Under the pieces are notes generated by a model, which saw only the letters and a program-made list of their open reading frames with translations, did no database searches and had not been told where the DNA came from. Positions 52,366 to 61,273 of a DNA stretch of 64,000 bases are shown here, in pieces. The number at the start of each line of letters is the position of its first letter. The first letter of the stretch is position 1. The translations under genes and the position numbers were made by a program. The stretch is taken from NCBI GenBank assembly GCA_044361535.1, contig JBIKIQ010000003.1, forward strand, positions 1 through 64,000, written 5' to 3'. The DNA comes from UBA952 sp044361535. GTDB taxonomy: Bacteria; Bacteroidota; Bacteroidia; Flavobacteriales_D; Crocinitomicaceae.

Positions 52366-53196
52366 TTATAATTGCCCGTTTGAGTGATAAACGCCTTGTT
52401 TGAATATTTTCACACGGATTAAAATACCGTCCTTATCGTATTCATACACTTTACCATCCCACAATTCACCACTTTTGAAGGTTCCATCTTGCCATATTTC
52501 ATCATTGATGGTATAACATTTATTGTACCCATTGGGCAAAAATTCTTTTCCTCTTGTACGAGGAATCCCTAAAACCGGCGCTTTTACACCTGCCACCGGG
52601 GTGGTTTTCTTTATTTCTTTAACGGGTGCTTTTTCGGTTTTTTTCACACTTGTAACAGCACCATCAACACTGTAATTCATTTCTTCTTTAACAGATCCAT
52701 CCTCAAAATAGCGAACAGCTTTACCGGATGGGACGCCATTACTAGCGGTATATTCATATTCAATGGAGCCATTCTCGTAGAAGTATTTAATTGTACCCTC
52801 TTCTGCACCACTGGCATTAAAATTTCCAGCATATTCTATTTTCCCATTCGGATAATACTTGATTAATGAATCCTTGTATTTATTCAATACCAAAGAACCC
52901 TTTTCTTTTTGCCTTCCGCTTTGATAAAACTTTGAATAAGTGCCTGATGGTCTATTATTTACATAATTTGCCTCTATCATAATTGTGATTCCATCAGAAA
53001 AATACCTTTTCCAAACACCTTCTTTTCTACCATTCACAAATGCACCTTCTTCAAAAACTTTTTTTGTGCCTTTTTGATAAATTATCCATTTACCCGTCTT
53101 CTTTCCATTCGCGTCTTTTTGATTAATATTCTGACAAAAAATAAATTGAACTAAAAACAAAAATAGCACTGATAGGAAAGTTGCATTCAATTTCAT
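52366..53196 (-). CDS. YwqK/MORN-variant repeat protein, secreted (short)
   Basis: A 276-residue protein with a signal peptide (MKLNATFLSVLFLFLVQFIFC). MORN-variant repeats follow at about 30-190: GKKTGKWIIYQKGTKKVFEEGAFVNGRKEGVWKRYF, GTYSKFYQSGRQKEKGSL, GTIKYFYENGSIEYEYTA. A Lys/Pro-rich linker (about 190-215) leads to a last repeat-like segment, GKEFLPNGYNKCYTINDEIWQDGTFKSGELWDGKVYEYDKDGI. Databases often call such proteins YwqK family antitoxins, but no toxin is next to it. Probable function is a surface-exposed repeat scaffold, not established. Confidence 0.75.
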   Translation of the reverse strand: MKLNATFLSVLFLFLVQFIFCQNINQKDANGKKTGKWIIYQKGTKKVFEEGAFVNGRKEGVWKRYFSDGITIMIEANYVNNRPSGTYSKFYQSGRQKEKGSLVLNKYKDSLIKYYPNGKIEYAGNFNASGAEEGTIKYFYENGSIEYEYTASNGVPSGKAVRYFEDGSVKEEMNYSVDGAVTSVKKTEKAPVKEIKKTTPVAGVKAPVLGIPRTRGKEFLPNGYNKCYTINDEIWQDGTFKSGELWDGKVYEYDKDGILIRVKIFKQGVYHSNGQL

Positions 53197-53297
53197 AACC
53201 CCTAATTTACTAAAATCTGATTTACTTTTTAGTCAAAACAGAAGTTTTCGAAGGTATTTCAATAAATATTTCGGAAATTTATCCTCAAAATTAATGT

Positions 53298-54752
53298 ATG
53301 AATATTTCCTCACTTGAACCTGTTGCTCTTTGGTCGCAATTTGAAAAATTAAATGCTGTTCCTCGTCCATCCAAAAAAGAAGAACGAATCCGTCAATTTA
53401 TGGTTGATTTTGGTCAATCGTTAGGACTTGAAACCCTAGTAGATCCAATTGGAAATGTGATCATCAAGAAACCAGCGAGTCCAGGTATGGAAAATAGAAA
53501 AACAGTCATTCTGCAATCGCATTTAGATATGGTTCATCAAAAAAATTCAGATCGCGTATTTGATTTTGAATCACAGGGTATCGAAATGATAATTGAGGGA
53601 GATTGGGTGCGAGCAAATGAAACAACATTAGGGGCGGATAACGGAATTGGGGTAGCTGCAATTATGGCGGTTCTACAAGCGTCAGACATTCTGCATCCTG
53701 CGATAGAAGCATTTTTTACTATCGATGAGGAAACAGGAATGACGGGAGCTATGAAGATGGATGGAAGTATGTTTAAGGGACAAATCTTGTTGAATTTAGA
53801 TACTGAAGATGATGATGAGTTATCGATTGGTTGTGCCGGTGGAATTGATACAAATACGACGTTTAATTATGAAGAAACTGAGGTAGATCCTGCGAATAAA
53901 ACCATAGAAATTTCAATTCGAGGATTACTTGGAGGCCACTCAGGAATGGATATTGATAAAGGTCGAGGAAATGCCAACAAATGGATGGCGCGAGTTCTTT
54001 GGACCTTGTCTCAAAAAATGGAGATTCAGCTTGTTTCATTTGATGGGGGAAGTTTGCGCAATGCTATTCCAAGAGAAGCTACAGCAGTCGTTTCTGTTTT
54101 GCCAGAAAACCTTAATCAATTTAAGAATGAAATGGGGTTATTAACAGCAATGTTTCAGGAGGAATATCAGTCAATTGAGCCAGCAATTTCCATTCAAATT
54201 CAAGAAATTCAATCCGATTCAAAAGCTGTTTCGGAACGCGATTTCAAAAAAATTATTGCATTGATTTGCTCGGTTCCAAACGGTGTTTTTAGAATGAGCC
54301 CGGATATTGAGGGATTGGTAGAGGCTTCCTCGAGTTTGGCCCGTGTTATTATTTCAAACGGCATTTTTACTACTCAGTCCTTGCAGCGAAGTAGTGTTGA
54401 AAGCACAAAATCTGAAATTGCTATGGCAGTTCGTTGCTCCTTTGAAAATGCAGGTTGTGAAGTGGTTCAAGGAGGAGAATATCCTGGCTGGAAGCCCGAT
54501 CCAAATTCTGCAATATTGAAAATAATGGAAGATTTATATAGTTCTATGTTCAATGAATCACCAAAAGTGAAAGCGTGTCATGCTGGATTGGAATGTGGAA
54601 TATTAGGAAAACACCTTCCGGGAGTTGATATGATTTCCTTTGGACCAAATATTCGGGCTGCTCACTCACCTGACGAAAAAGTACAGATTTCTTCCGTTCA
54701 AAAATTTTGGAAATTTTATTTAGAAACGTTAAAACAGACTCCGGTAAAATAA
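53298..54752 (+). CDS. pepD: Aminoacyl-histidine dipeptidase (M20 family)
   Basis: A 484-residue cytosolic dipeptidase. Motifs are MVDFGQSLGLETLVDPIGNVIIKKPA, LQSHLDMVHQKN (metal ligand His), TLGADNGIGVAAIMAV, FFTIDEETGMTGAMKM (catalytic Glu pair), LLNLDTEDDDELSIGCAGG, LGGHSGMDIDKGRGNA, AVRCSFENAGCEV and KACHAGLECGILG. It cleaves Xaa-His and other dipeptides. It is followed after 4 nt by an alpha/beta hydrolase gene, likely in one mRNA. Confidence 0.94.
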   Translation: MNISSLEPVALWSQFEKLNAVPRPSKKEERIRQFMVDFGQSLGLETLVDPIGNVIIKKPASPGMENRKTVILQSHLDMVHQKNSDRVFDFESQGIEMIIEGDWVRANETTLGADNGIGVAAIMAVLQASDILHPAIEAFFTIDEETGMTGAMKMDGSMFKGQILLNLDTEDDDELSIGCAGGIDTNTTFNYEETEVDPANKTIEISIRGLLGGHSGMDIDKGRGNANKWMARVLWTLSQKMEIQLVSFDGGSLRNAIPREATAVVSVLPENLNQFKNEMGLLTAMFQEEYQSIEPAISIQIQEIQSDSKAVSERDFKKIIALICSVPNGVFRMSPDIEGLVEASSSLARVIISNGIFTTQSLQRSSVESTKSEIAMAVRCSFENAGCEVVQGGEYPGWKPDPNSAILKIMEDLYSSMFNESPKVKACHAGLECGILGKHLPGVDMISFGPNIRAAHSPDEKVQISSVQKFWKFYLETLKQTPVK

Positions 54753-54756
54753 AGGA

Positions 54757-55587
54757 ATGTATTTCGCAAATGAAAGGTATATCGGTTCAGCTGGTCGAGA
54801 AGCGCTGATTGATCTAGAAATTCCTGATAATTTTAATGGAAACGTAATTGTTTTTGTACATGGTTACATGGGCTTCAAAGATTGGGGTCCTTGGGGTTTA
54901 ATGAAGGCCTATTTTATTGAATGCGGATATGGATTTTGCAAATTCAACATGACCCACAACGGAACTACGCCAGACCACCCCATGGATTTTTTTGATTTAG
55001 AGGCGTTTGCAGACAATTGTTATAGCTATGAAAAAAATGATGTAGTTCAAGTACTCAATTGGTTAGAAGGAAAAATAGATTTGACTTCTTGTTCATTGCA
55101 TTTAGTCGGACATTCTCGGGGAGGAGGAATAGCATTATTGTCTTCCGGCGATAATCGTGTTAGCTCAGTTACTACACTTGCTGCTATCTCGTCCATTGAA
55201 AAACGTTTTGCATTTGAAAAGAATGTAGTGGATACCTGGCAAAGAAGTGGAGTTCGTTATATTAGAAATAGTCGCACGAATCAAGATTTGCCGCATAATT
55301 TTTCTCAATACCTAGATTTTCAGAAAAATAATGAAGCTTTATCCATTCAAAAAGCTTGTAAAGAGCTGAAAAAACCCTTGCTTTTAATTCATGGAGATAA
55401 AGATGAATCTGTCGATATCTATGAAGGTCAGGAACTTTCTAAATGGACTGGCAAAGAATTAACGGTTGTACGCAATGCTTCACACACTTTTGGAGGAAGT
55501 CATCCATACAAGGAAAAAACCCTACCCGGCCATCTAAAAGATTGCTGTGAGAGAATTTTGGAGTTTCTGCAAAACAATCAGTTTTAG
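54757..55587 (+). CDS. Alpha/beta hydrolase
   Basis: A 276-residue cytoplasmic hydrolase. Oxyanion strand VIVFVHGYMGFKDWGPW, nucleophile Ser120 in LVGHSRGGGIALL, acid in LLIHGDKDESVDIYEG, and His in VVRNASHTFGGSHPYKE. It resembles the dienelactone hydrolase/prolyl-oligopeptidase-like group. Being tightly coupled to pepD, it may be a peptidase or esterase, but the substrate is not visible. Confidence 0.9.
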   Translation: MYFANERYIGSAGREALIDLEIPDNFNGNVIVFVHGYMGFKDWGPWGLMKAYFIECGYGFCKFNMTHNGTTPDHPMDFFDLEAFADNCYSYEKNDVVQVLNWLEGKIDLTSCSLHLVGHSRGGGIALLSSGDNRVSSVTTLAAISSIEKRFAFEKNVVDTWQRSGVRYIRNSRTNQDLPHNFSQYLDFQKNNEALSIQKACKELKKPLLLIHGDKDESVDIYEGQELSKWTGKELTVVRNASHTFGGSHPYKEKTLPGHLKDCCERILEFLQNNQF

Positions 55588-55689
55588 AAGCATTTTTGAA
55601 AGCCTAATTACGATTTCAAATAATTCATGTAATTTGGCAATGAAAAAGTGGCTGGCAAAATGAAATAGTAACTTTTTCGTTGTAAAACT

Positions 55690-57249
55690 ATGGGACTGTA
55701 TTCAAATAAACAACGATGGAAAATAATGCTCTTTATAGGGGCGTTGATTCTATTTATTGTTTCATTATATGTTTCAAACATTTTAGTTTCCGATTTAAGT
55801 AACCGTGAACGTGAACGAGCCAAGGAATGGGCAGAAGCCATAAAAAAGAAATTAGAACTTATTCAACTTACTAACAACACATTTACGAAGCTCAGAGACC
55901 GGGAAAAACAAGAGGTAAATACTTGGGTTGAAGCTACAAAATCACTCTTTCTTTCGCCTTTAGACGGAGACCCAAGTATACAATTAGCTTACTCAATAAT
56001 TAATCAAAACAAAGATATACCCGTTATTGTCTTGGATGATAAAAACAAGGTTTCAAATTGGAAAAATCCCCCTATTGATACGGCCGAGATAAATCGCAAG
56101 TATCCGAAACTAACGTTGCTTGAAAAAACAAAAATCCTTGAGGATACGTTACAGAAAATCGCACTTACCTGGTTAGCTCAAGGACGGTTTTTTAAAGCTG
56201 AGGTTTTTGAGGGATTAACAATGACTTGCACGTACAATGATTCAAAAGAATTAATTAAACTTGAACACGAACGCGATTCAATTATTCAATCATTCAACAA
56301 GGAATTAATTGAAAATCAAGATCAAATACCCGTGCTTGTTATAGATTCAAAAAGCGGGAAAGTAGTAGGGGATAACCTTAAGCTAGCTAAAATAGACGAA
56401 GATAAAAGACGTGCCTTTATTGATGCTTTTAAATTAATAAATCCACCTATTATTTTGGATTTTAAGGATGGAACAAGAAATTTAATTTATTACGATGAGA
56501 GTTCTGAATTAAAAAAGATTCAGTGGTATCCGTATATTCAATTTTTTATAATTGGAATTTTTGTTTTTACAGCATATTTGGTGTTTTCTACCTTTCGGAA
56601 AGCAGAGCAGAATCAAGTATGGGCAGGTATGGCAAAAGAAACCGCACATCAATTAGGAACACCATTATCTTCTTTAATGGCATGGGTGCAATACTTGGAA
56701 TTACAAAATATTGATCCGATGGTAATTACCGAAATGCAGAAAGATGTGGATCGACTTGAAACGATAACAGATCGCTTCTCAAAAATTGGTTCGGGTGCAA
56801 AAATGGAGAATAAAGACCTTGTTATTACCATTGGAAATATTTTAGATTATTTAAGAAGTAGAATATCGGACAAAGTAACAATCGAATACAAAATTTTAAA
56901 CGAAGAACCTGTGTATTTAAATCATAATTCTTCGTTGATAGAATGGGTAATAGAAAATATTTGTAAAAATGGTGTAGATGCTATGGAGGGTAAGGGAAAA
57001 CTGGAAGTTAGGGTTGAACGTATTCAAAAATGGATTCACATCGACATTTCTGATACGGGTAAAGGCATGACCAAAAACCAATTCAATAAAATTTTTAAAC
57101 CAGGATTTTCTACCAAAACTAGAGGCTGGGGATTAGGTTTAACACTGGCACAAAGAATAATAAAGAATTACCATCAAGGAAAAATTGTTGTTTTACATTC
57201 TGAATTAGGAACCGGAACAACCTTTAGAATTTCTCTTCCGGCAACGTAA
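55690..57249 (+). CDS. Sensor histidine kinase
   Basis: A 519-residue membrane kinase. The first TM is at about residues 13-36 (MLFIGALILFIVSLYVSNIL), a periplasmic or extracytoplasmic sensory region follows (40-270) with long helices (RERERAKEWAEAIKKKLELIQ), and the second TM is at about 279-301. H-box EMAKETAHQLGTPLSSL type with the phospho-acceptor His320, then the HATPase domain: N-box VIENICKNGVDAMEG, G1 DISDTGKGMTKNQF and G2 GWGLGLTLAQRII. A cognate response regulator is not adjacent, so it is an orphan kinase. Its stop is immediately followed by the stop of the convergent gene. Confidence 0.92.
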   Translation: MGLYSNKQRWKIMLFIGALILFIVSLYVSNILVSDLSNRERERAKEWAEAIKKKLELIQLTNNTFTKLRDREKQEVNTWVEATKSLFLSPLDGDPSIQLAYSIINQNKDIPVIVLDDKNKVSNWKNPPIDTAEINRKYPKLTLLEKTKILEDTLQKIALTWLAQGRFFKAEVFEGLTMTCTYNDSKELIKLEHERDSIIQSFNKELIENQDQIPVLVIDSKSGKVVGDNLKLAKIDEDKRRAFIDAFKLINPPIILDFKDGTRNLIYYDESSELKKIQWYPYIQFFIIGIFVFTAYLVFSTFRKAEQNQVWAGMAKETAHQLGTPLSSLMAWVQYLELQNIDPMVITEMQKDVDRLETITDRFSKIGSGAKMENKDLVITIGNILDYLRSRISDKVTIEYKILNEEPVYLNHNSSLIEWVIENICKNGVDAMEGKGKLEVRVERIQKWIHIDISDTGKGMTKNQFNKIFKPGFSTKTRGWGLGLTLAQRIIKNYHQGKIVVLHSELGTGTTFRISLPAT

Positions 57250-57891
57250 TTAAAAACGATAGCCGAATTTGACCCCAGCTGTAAAATGCAATAAAACATC
57301 TTTGAATTGTTCTTTCAAATAAGAATAGTCATTTGTGTTTTGATCATACATAGGAACAATATTTTGATTCATAACGCCTGTAAGTCCAATACTTGTGTAG
57401 TAATCAATTGTAAAATGTTGGTCAACACATTGAATAAAACCTAACCCAAAGCGGAAAATGTTTCGCTGCTCAAACTCATTAAATGTCAATGTATTGTTTC
57501 CCGAAATAGAAGTTGTTGAATACTGCGTTCTGTATCTTCTGAATTTAAAATCTGAGCTAAAATAGAGTGATTCACCAGGTATGTATGGATAATACTTGCA
57601 TTTAATATTTAAACTTGGACCTAATAACATTTTATCAGATTGAGATTGAGGTACTTCTTGGAAAAAATTCTTAAAGAAATTCCGAAATACAATTCCAGAG
57701 CCTATCTCAATCGCTAACTTCTTTGAAAATACACGTTCGTAATAGAAAGAGACATCGCCGTAGAATATTTCATTAATTCCAATTTTGACAATGTTTTTTG
57801 ATGGCGTAAATAACGATTTAGTCTCTTGTGAAAAACAGTTACTGCTGTAAAGAAAAACTAAGGCAAAAATAATTTTATTTATTCTAAGCAA
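57250..57891 (-). CDS. Outer-membrane barrel-like protein, unknown
   Basis: A 213-residue protein with a signal peptide (MLRINKIIFALVFLYSSNCFSQ). It has regularly spaced amphipathic strands: IVKIGINEIFYGDVSFYYERVF, LAIEIGSGIVFRNFF, SLNIKCKYYPYIPGESLYFSSDFKFRRYR, RFGLGFIQCVDQHFTIDYYTSIG, LHFTAGVKFGYRF (aromatic C-terminus). This matches DUF3575-like small outer-membrane barrels. No further role is evident. A minus-strand TAAATTTG box at 57926-57919 overlaps the stop region of sixA. Confidence 0.7.
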   Translation of the reverse strand: MLRINKIIFALVFLYSSNCFSQETKSLFTPSKNIVKIGINEIFYGDVSFYYERVFSKKLAIEIGSGIVFRNFFKNFFQEVPQSQSDKMLLGPSLNIKCKYYPYIPGESLYFSSDFKFRRYRTQYSTTSISGNNTLTFNEFEQRNIFRFGLGFIQCVDQHFTIDYYTSIGLTGVMNQNIVPMYDQNTNDYSYLKEQFKDVLLHFTAGVKFGYRF

Positions 57892-57923
57892 AGTAGCGTG
57901 GGGATTGTTTCAACGTGGCAAAT

Positions 57924-58421
57924 TTAATAGAAATTTCGAAGTAAGCTGCCGGTTTCCTTTCCAAGAAGGGTCCAATCGTTCGTTTCTAATTTAATTTCAA
58001 CCATTTGACATGTTGATAAAAGCAGGGTTGTTCCGGTTAGGTAACCAAGTAAATCACTCAGTCCATTGTTGTGTCCCACGATAAGTAATTTGTTTATTTC
58101 TCTGGGAACACGTTCTATTTCTGAAATTAATTCTTCTTTTTCTGCCAAATAAAGTCTATCACTGAATTTTGTATCTATTTCAGTTAGCTCAAGTAAGCCT
58201 AAGGTTTCTTTGGTGCGCAATGCATTGCTACAAAAAACCATATCAAAGGTAAGCTCTGAAGCATATTTAGTTGAAAAAGCATGAGCTTTTTTTCTACCAA
58301 ATGCACTTAGTTTTCGTTGAAAATCATTGAAATTGACAGAGTTACTTTCTGCATCAGAATGGCGCAATAAATACAGAATTTTAGGGCTGGAATTGAATTG
58401 TATTACTTGATCGTTGTCCAT
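57924..58421 (-). CDS. sixA: SixA-type phosphohistidine phosphatase
   Basis: A 165-residue member of the histidine phosphatase superfamily: ILYLLRHSDAES with catalytic Arg20-His21, a KLSAFGRKKAHAFS helix, CSNALRTKET, and the second catalytic His117 in LLIVGHNNGLSDLLGYL. In E. coli SixA acts on a phosphorylated His in signalling or PTS proteins. Its ATG lies 41 nt inside the YwqK-like gene, so the two are coupled; internal alternative starts would cut into the first beta strand. Confidence 0.85.
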   Translation of the reverse strand: MDNDQVIQFNSSPKILYLLRHSDAESNSVNFNDFQRKLSAFGRKKAHAFSTKYASELTFDMVFCSNALRTKETLGLLELTEIDTKFSDRLYLAEKEELISEIERVPREINKLLIVGHNNGLSDLLGYLTGTTLLLSTCQMVEIKLETNDWTLLGKETGSLLRNFY

Positions 58422-60084
58422 TTTTAAAGAAGAGTTCTTTTGTCATTTTTCCGCGTTCGTTGTAAAACCTCATAGGGCCATCCAACAAGCCATTTTTATA
58501 GGTGGAACTTTGAATTATTTTGCCCTTTCTATCAAATTGTTTGGTAACACCATGCAATTTCCCCTTTTTATATTGATTAGAAACAGCAATTAACCGTCCA
58601 CCGGGATGATAGGCAAACCAATCGCCATGTTTCTCTCCATTTTTATATTTTCCTTCTTCGGTAACTTGAAAATCTTTGCTTGAAAAGGTAACATAAAGCC
58701 CATTTTTAACTGATAATTTGTGTGTTCTTCCTTTTAATACAACATCGTTGGCCTTAGATTTTTTACGAATTATTTTGTAATTCATGATTTCTTTTACCCG
58801 ACCGTTTTCATACCACTCCATCCACTTTCCGGTTTGAAGATCATTTTTATAGGATCCAACAACCTTTGTTTTTCCGTAAGGTGAAAAAGATTGCCATTCT
58901 CCATTTAATTTTCCTTTTTCAAAGAAGGCTAAGTTTTTTATTTTCCCGTTTTCCCAATAATTTTTCCATTCTCCTTCTTCATTGTCTTCTTTAAATTGCC
59001 CTTCCATTATCAGCACTCCCGATTCATTCCAAGTTCTCCACAAGCCTTCTTTTTTATCGTTTTTATAGTTCCCGCGTTTGTAGGGTTTTTGTTTTGAATA
59101 GAAGTATTCCCATTCTCCTTCTCGTTTTCCTTTTTTGAACTTTGCGTTGTAGGATAATTCGCCATTACCAAAATAATATTTCCAGTCACCATCTTGCAGA
59201 TCATCGAGAAAGGCACCTTCTGAATCTAATTTGCCATTTTCGCCATACCATTCCCATTTGCCTGTTTTCTTCCCATTTTCAAAAAAACCATGAATTTTAA
59301 CTTGTCCAGATTCGTCATAGGTATAATACTCACCATATAGGGTGTCTTGCTTGTAGCAGGCTATTTTTTGGATTTGTTCACTGGTGTAAAAAGTGTACCA
59401 ACAACTATCCTTAAATCCATTTTTAAAATGCCCATCTACTAACAATGCCCCTCGTGCACTGTATTCTTGATAAGGACCATTTTTTAAACCATATTCAACT
59501 TGAAAAACTTCTTTAATTTTACCGCTATTGAAGTAACTTTTTGTACTTCCAAACCCTTGTTTTATGGTTTGTGTGTGCACACTGTCATTCAACCAAAAGT
59601 TATCAATCAAACAAACTCCTGAAATGTATTTTTCCTCAGATTTAGCTCTTCCGTCATCGTAGAAATGATACCAAATATCCGCTTTTAATCCATAGTCAAA
59701 AAAACCATCTAAAATCAACACTCCTTTTTCATTCCATGCTTTGAAAACACTATCTGGAATACCTTGGTAAAAATACGATTCTTGTTTTAGACGTTTTCCA
59801 TCCCAAAAACTAAAACAGCGACCATGAAGTGAATCTATGTAATAATTTACTTCTTCTTCTAACACACCATCTTTTGTATAATACCGCCAAGTGCCGTGTT
59901 TTTTTGTGGTTTTATTTACATTGTCTTTGTAATAAGAACCCACCGCTTTCACACGGGTTTTGTTTTTGTCCCAATATTCATACTGGGCTTTTGACAGATT
60001 TTTTTTATTTACCTTTAATTGTGAATGGGAGACAAATGGGATGAAAAAAGTAAGAAAGTATAAAACGTAAAATATTCTTTTCAT
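58381..60084 (-). CDS. YwqK/MORN-variant repeat protein, secreted (long)
   Basis: A 567-residue protein with a signal peptide (to about 22) and roughly 18-20 MORN-variant repeats across the rest, of the form GTWRYYTKDGVLEEEVNYYIDSLHGRCFSFW. Examples are GKWEWYGENGKLDSEGAF, GDWKYYFGNGELSYNAKF, GEWEYFYSKQKPYKRGNY, GLWRTWNESGVLIMEGQF and GKWMEWYENGRVKEIMNY. Tandem beta-hairpins of this kind make an extended ribbon at the cell surface. The gene overlaps LysE by 4 nt and sixA by 41 nt, so LysE, YwqK and SixA are translated as a block. The label 'antitoxin' is not supported by a toxin partner. Confidence 0.85.
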   Translation of the reverse strand: MKRIFYVLYFLTFFIPFVSHSQLKVNKKNLSKAQYEYWDKNKTRVKAVGSYYKDNVNKTTKKHGTWRYYTKDGVLEEEVNYYIDSLHGRCFSFWDGKRLKQESYFYQGIPDSVFKAWNEKGVLILDGFFDYGLKADIWYHFYDDGRAKSEEKYISGVCLIDNFWLNDSVHTQTIKQGFGSTKSYFNSGKIKEVFQVEYGLKNGPYQEYSARGALLVDGHFKNGFKDSCWYTFYTSEQIQKIACYKQDTLYGEYYTYDESGQVKIHGFFENGKKTGKWEWYGENGKLDSEGAFLDDLQDGDWKYYFGNGELSYNAKFKKGKREGEWEYFYSKQKPYKRGNYKNDKKEGLWRTWNESGVLIMEGQFKEDNEEGEWKNYWENGKIKNLAFFEKGKLNGEWQSFSPYGKTKVVGSYKNDLQTGKWMEWYENGRVKEIMNYKIIRKKSKANDVVLKGRTHKLSVKNGLYVTFSSKDFQVTEEGKYKNGEKHGDWFAYHPGGRLIAVSNQYKKGKLHGVTKQFDRKGKIIQSSTYKNGLLDGPMRFYNERGKMTKELFFKNGQRSSNTIQFQP

Positions 60085-60737
60085 TGTACTTGCTCTATGT
60101 AGGACCGAATGATTAAAAATATACCAAAAACGGAAAAAACGATTCCAATAAGAATATTCAAACCATTTAACAATCGATTCGTTACAAGTGGTCTTAAATA
60201 TTTCGCACCAATAATTTTTAAAGTATCAATGGAGAAGAATGTTACTATAATGACCAATAAAAAATAAAAAATGGGATAGTTTGAACTAGCAGATTCAACG
60301 TAAGAATGCGCCAAAGTCATAATGCTGAACCAATAAAAAATCACCATAGGGTTGGCTAAATTGAGAAGAAATCCTTTAACCATTAGTACCATTATATCTT
60401 TCGAATTTGTAATGGATTGAATCGCTGAATTTTCCTCTTTGGGATGCGATTTTTTCAAGAAATTCAGTATTCCATAGGCCAGAAATAGAACCCCTCCAAT
60501 AACATTTAGCACTTGTCGGTTATCTTTACTTCCTAAATCGGATACTTCAGAATAGAAAACATAGGCGATAAGGATGTATAAAAGATCACTTAGCAACACC
60601 CCAAAATCAAGAGCAAGTGCAGCTTTAATCCCTTTGGTAATACTTGTCTCAAGTAAAACAAAGAAAACAGGCCCAATCATTATGCTGAGAATAAAACCTG
60701 TTACGATTCCCTTTAAAGTGAGGTCAAAATATGTCAT
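60081..60737 (-). CDS. LysE family amino-acid exporter
   Basis: A 218-residue membrane protein: GIVTGFILSIMIGPVFFVLLETSITKGIKAALALDFGVLLSDLLYILIAYVF, the typical N-terminal LysE/RhtB pattern (GPxxxxV with a following helix), then LFLAYGILNFLK, GFLLNLANPMVIFYWFS (the family NPK/NPM motif) and RLLNGLNILIGIVFSVFGIFLII. It has about six helices. It probably exports an amino acid or a related small molecule. It is the first gene of the LysE-YwqK-SixA run, with a -7 element 10 nt upstream of its ATG. Confidence 0.88.
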   Translation of the reverse strand: MTYFDLTLKGIVTGFILSIMIGPVFFVLLETSITKGIKAALALDFGVLLSDLLYILIAYVFYSEVSDLGSKDNRQVLNVIGGVLFLAYGILNFLKKSHPKEENSAIQSITNSKDIMVLMVKGFLLNLANPMVIFYWFSIMTLAHSYVESASSNYPIFYFLLVIIVTFFSIDTLKIIGAKYLRPLVTNRLLNGLNILIGIVFSVFGIFLIIRSYIEQVQ

Positions 60738-60747
60738 ACACCTAGCA

Positions 60748-60755
60748 CAAAGGTA
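60748..60755 (-). promoter_or_regulatory. -7 element 10 nt before the LysE gene
   Basis: Minus-strand TACCTTTG (TAnnTTTG). It predicts a leader of about 4 nt for the lysE-ywqK-sixA transcript. No -33 box was found. Confidence 0.5.
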
Positions 60756-60861
60756 ATTTAATACTCAAAATAATATCGGAAAAACAATTAACATAAAACC
60801 GTTTAAAACATAAATCCTTGCTATTCTAACAAAATTAATCTAGATTTTTCGCAGAATGTAT

Positions 60862-60869
60862 TACTTTTG
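60862..60869 (+). promoter_or_regulatory. -7 element of the acidic protein gene
   Basis: TACTTTTG (TAnnTTTG), 24 nt before the preferred ATG at 60894. It supports that ATG, because a longer frame would begin within the promoter box. Confidence 0.5.
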
Positions 60870-60893
60870 TGTTCGAAAAATAAAACTACTTGT

Positions 60894-61253
60894 ATGAAAA
60901 CGCACGCAGCCAATGAAAAATTGCAATCTATTATTAGCTTAGTTGAGAAAAATGGCATTTCCGCTGATAGCTTGATTGATGATTTAAAAGCTCTTCGTGA
61001 GATGGCTCAAAAAGAACAAGATCCTTTAGTTACTAAAGTTTTGCGTTTGACTTACGAGTATTTACAAGAGAATGAATCGTTTGATATCCAAGCTCAATAT
61101 GACGAAGATGAGGAGGGCAATGAATATCCAATAGAAATAGAAGACAATGAAAATTTGTTATATCTGTTGAATCTCTTAAAAAATGCTGATCACAAATTAA
61201 ATCGTGAGGAAATCAAAGATTATCGAACAGCACTGAAAGAAGAATTGTATTAA
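60894..61253 (+). CDS. Small acidic protein, unknown
   Basis: A 119-residue soluble protein from the ATG at 60894. It is mostly helical with an acidic middle: NEKLQSIISLVEKNGISADSLIDDLKALREMAQKEQDPLVTKVLRLTYEYLQENESFDIQAQYDEDEEGNE, then NLLYLLNLLKNADHKLNREEIKDYRTALKEEL. No signal peptide, no membrane helix and no family was recognised. It has its own promoter element and is convergent with the following gene. Coding is supported by its sharp start and regular amino-acid use. Confidence 0.65.
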   Translation: MKTHAANEKLQSIISLVEKNGISADSLIDDLKALREMAQKEQDPLVTKVLRLTYEYLQENESFDIQAQYDEDEEGNEYPIEIEDNENLLYLLNLLKNADHKLNREEIKDYRTALKEELY

Positions 61254-61273
61254 TTATACAGGTTTCCGCCTTT

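Noticed and set aside
58440..60000. CRISPR or DNA tandem repeat in the long YwqK gene
   Set aside because: The repetition is at the protein level (about 23 residues per unit) with diverged DNA; no direct repeats with unique spacers exist anywhere in the window.
58381..60084. Type II toxin-antitoxin module based on the YwqK name
   Set aside because: MORN-variant repeat proteins are often labelled antitoxin, but the protein has a signal peptide and its neighbours are LysE and SixA. No small toxin gene is present.
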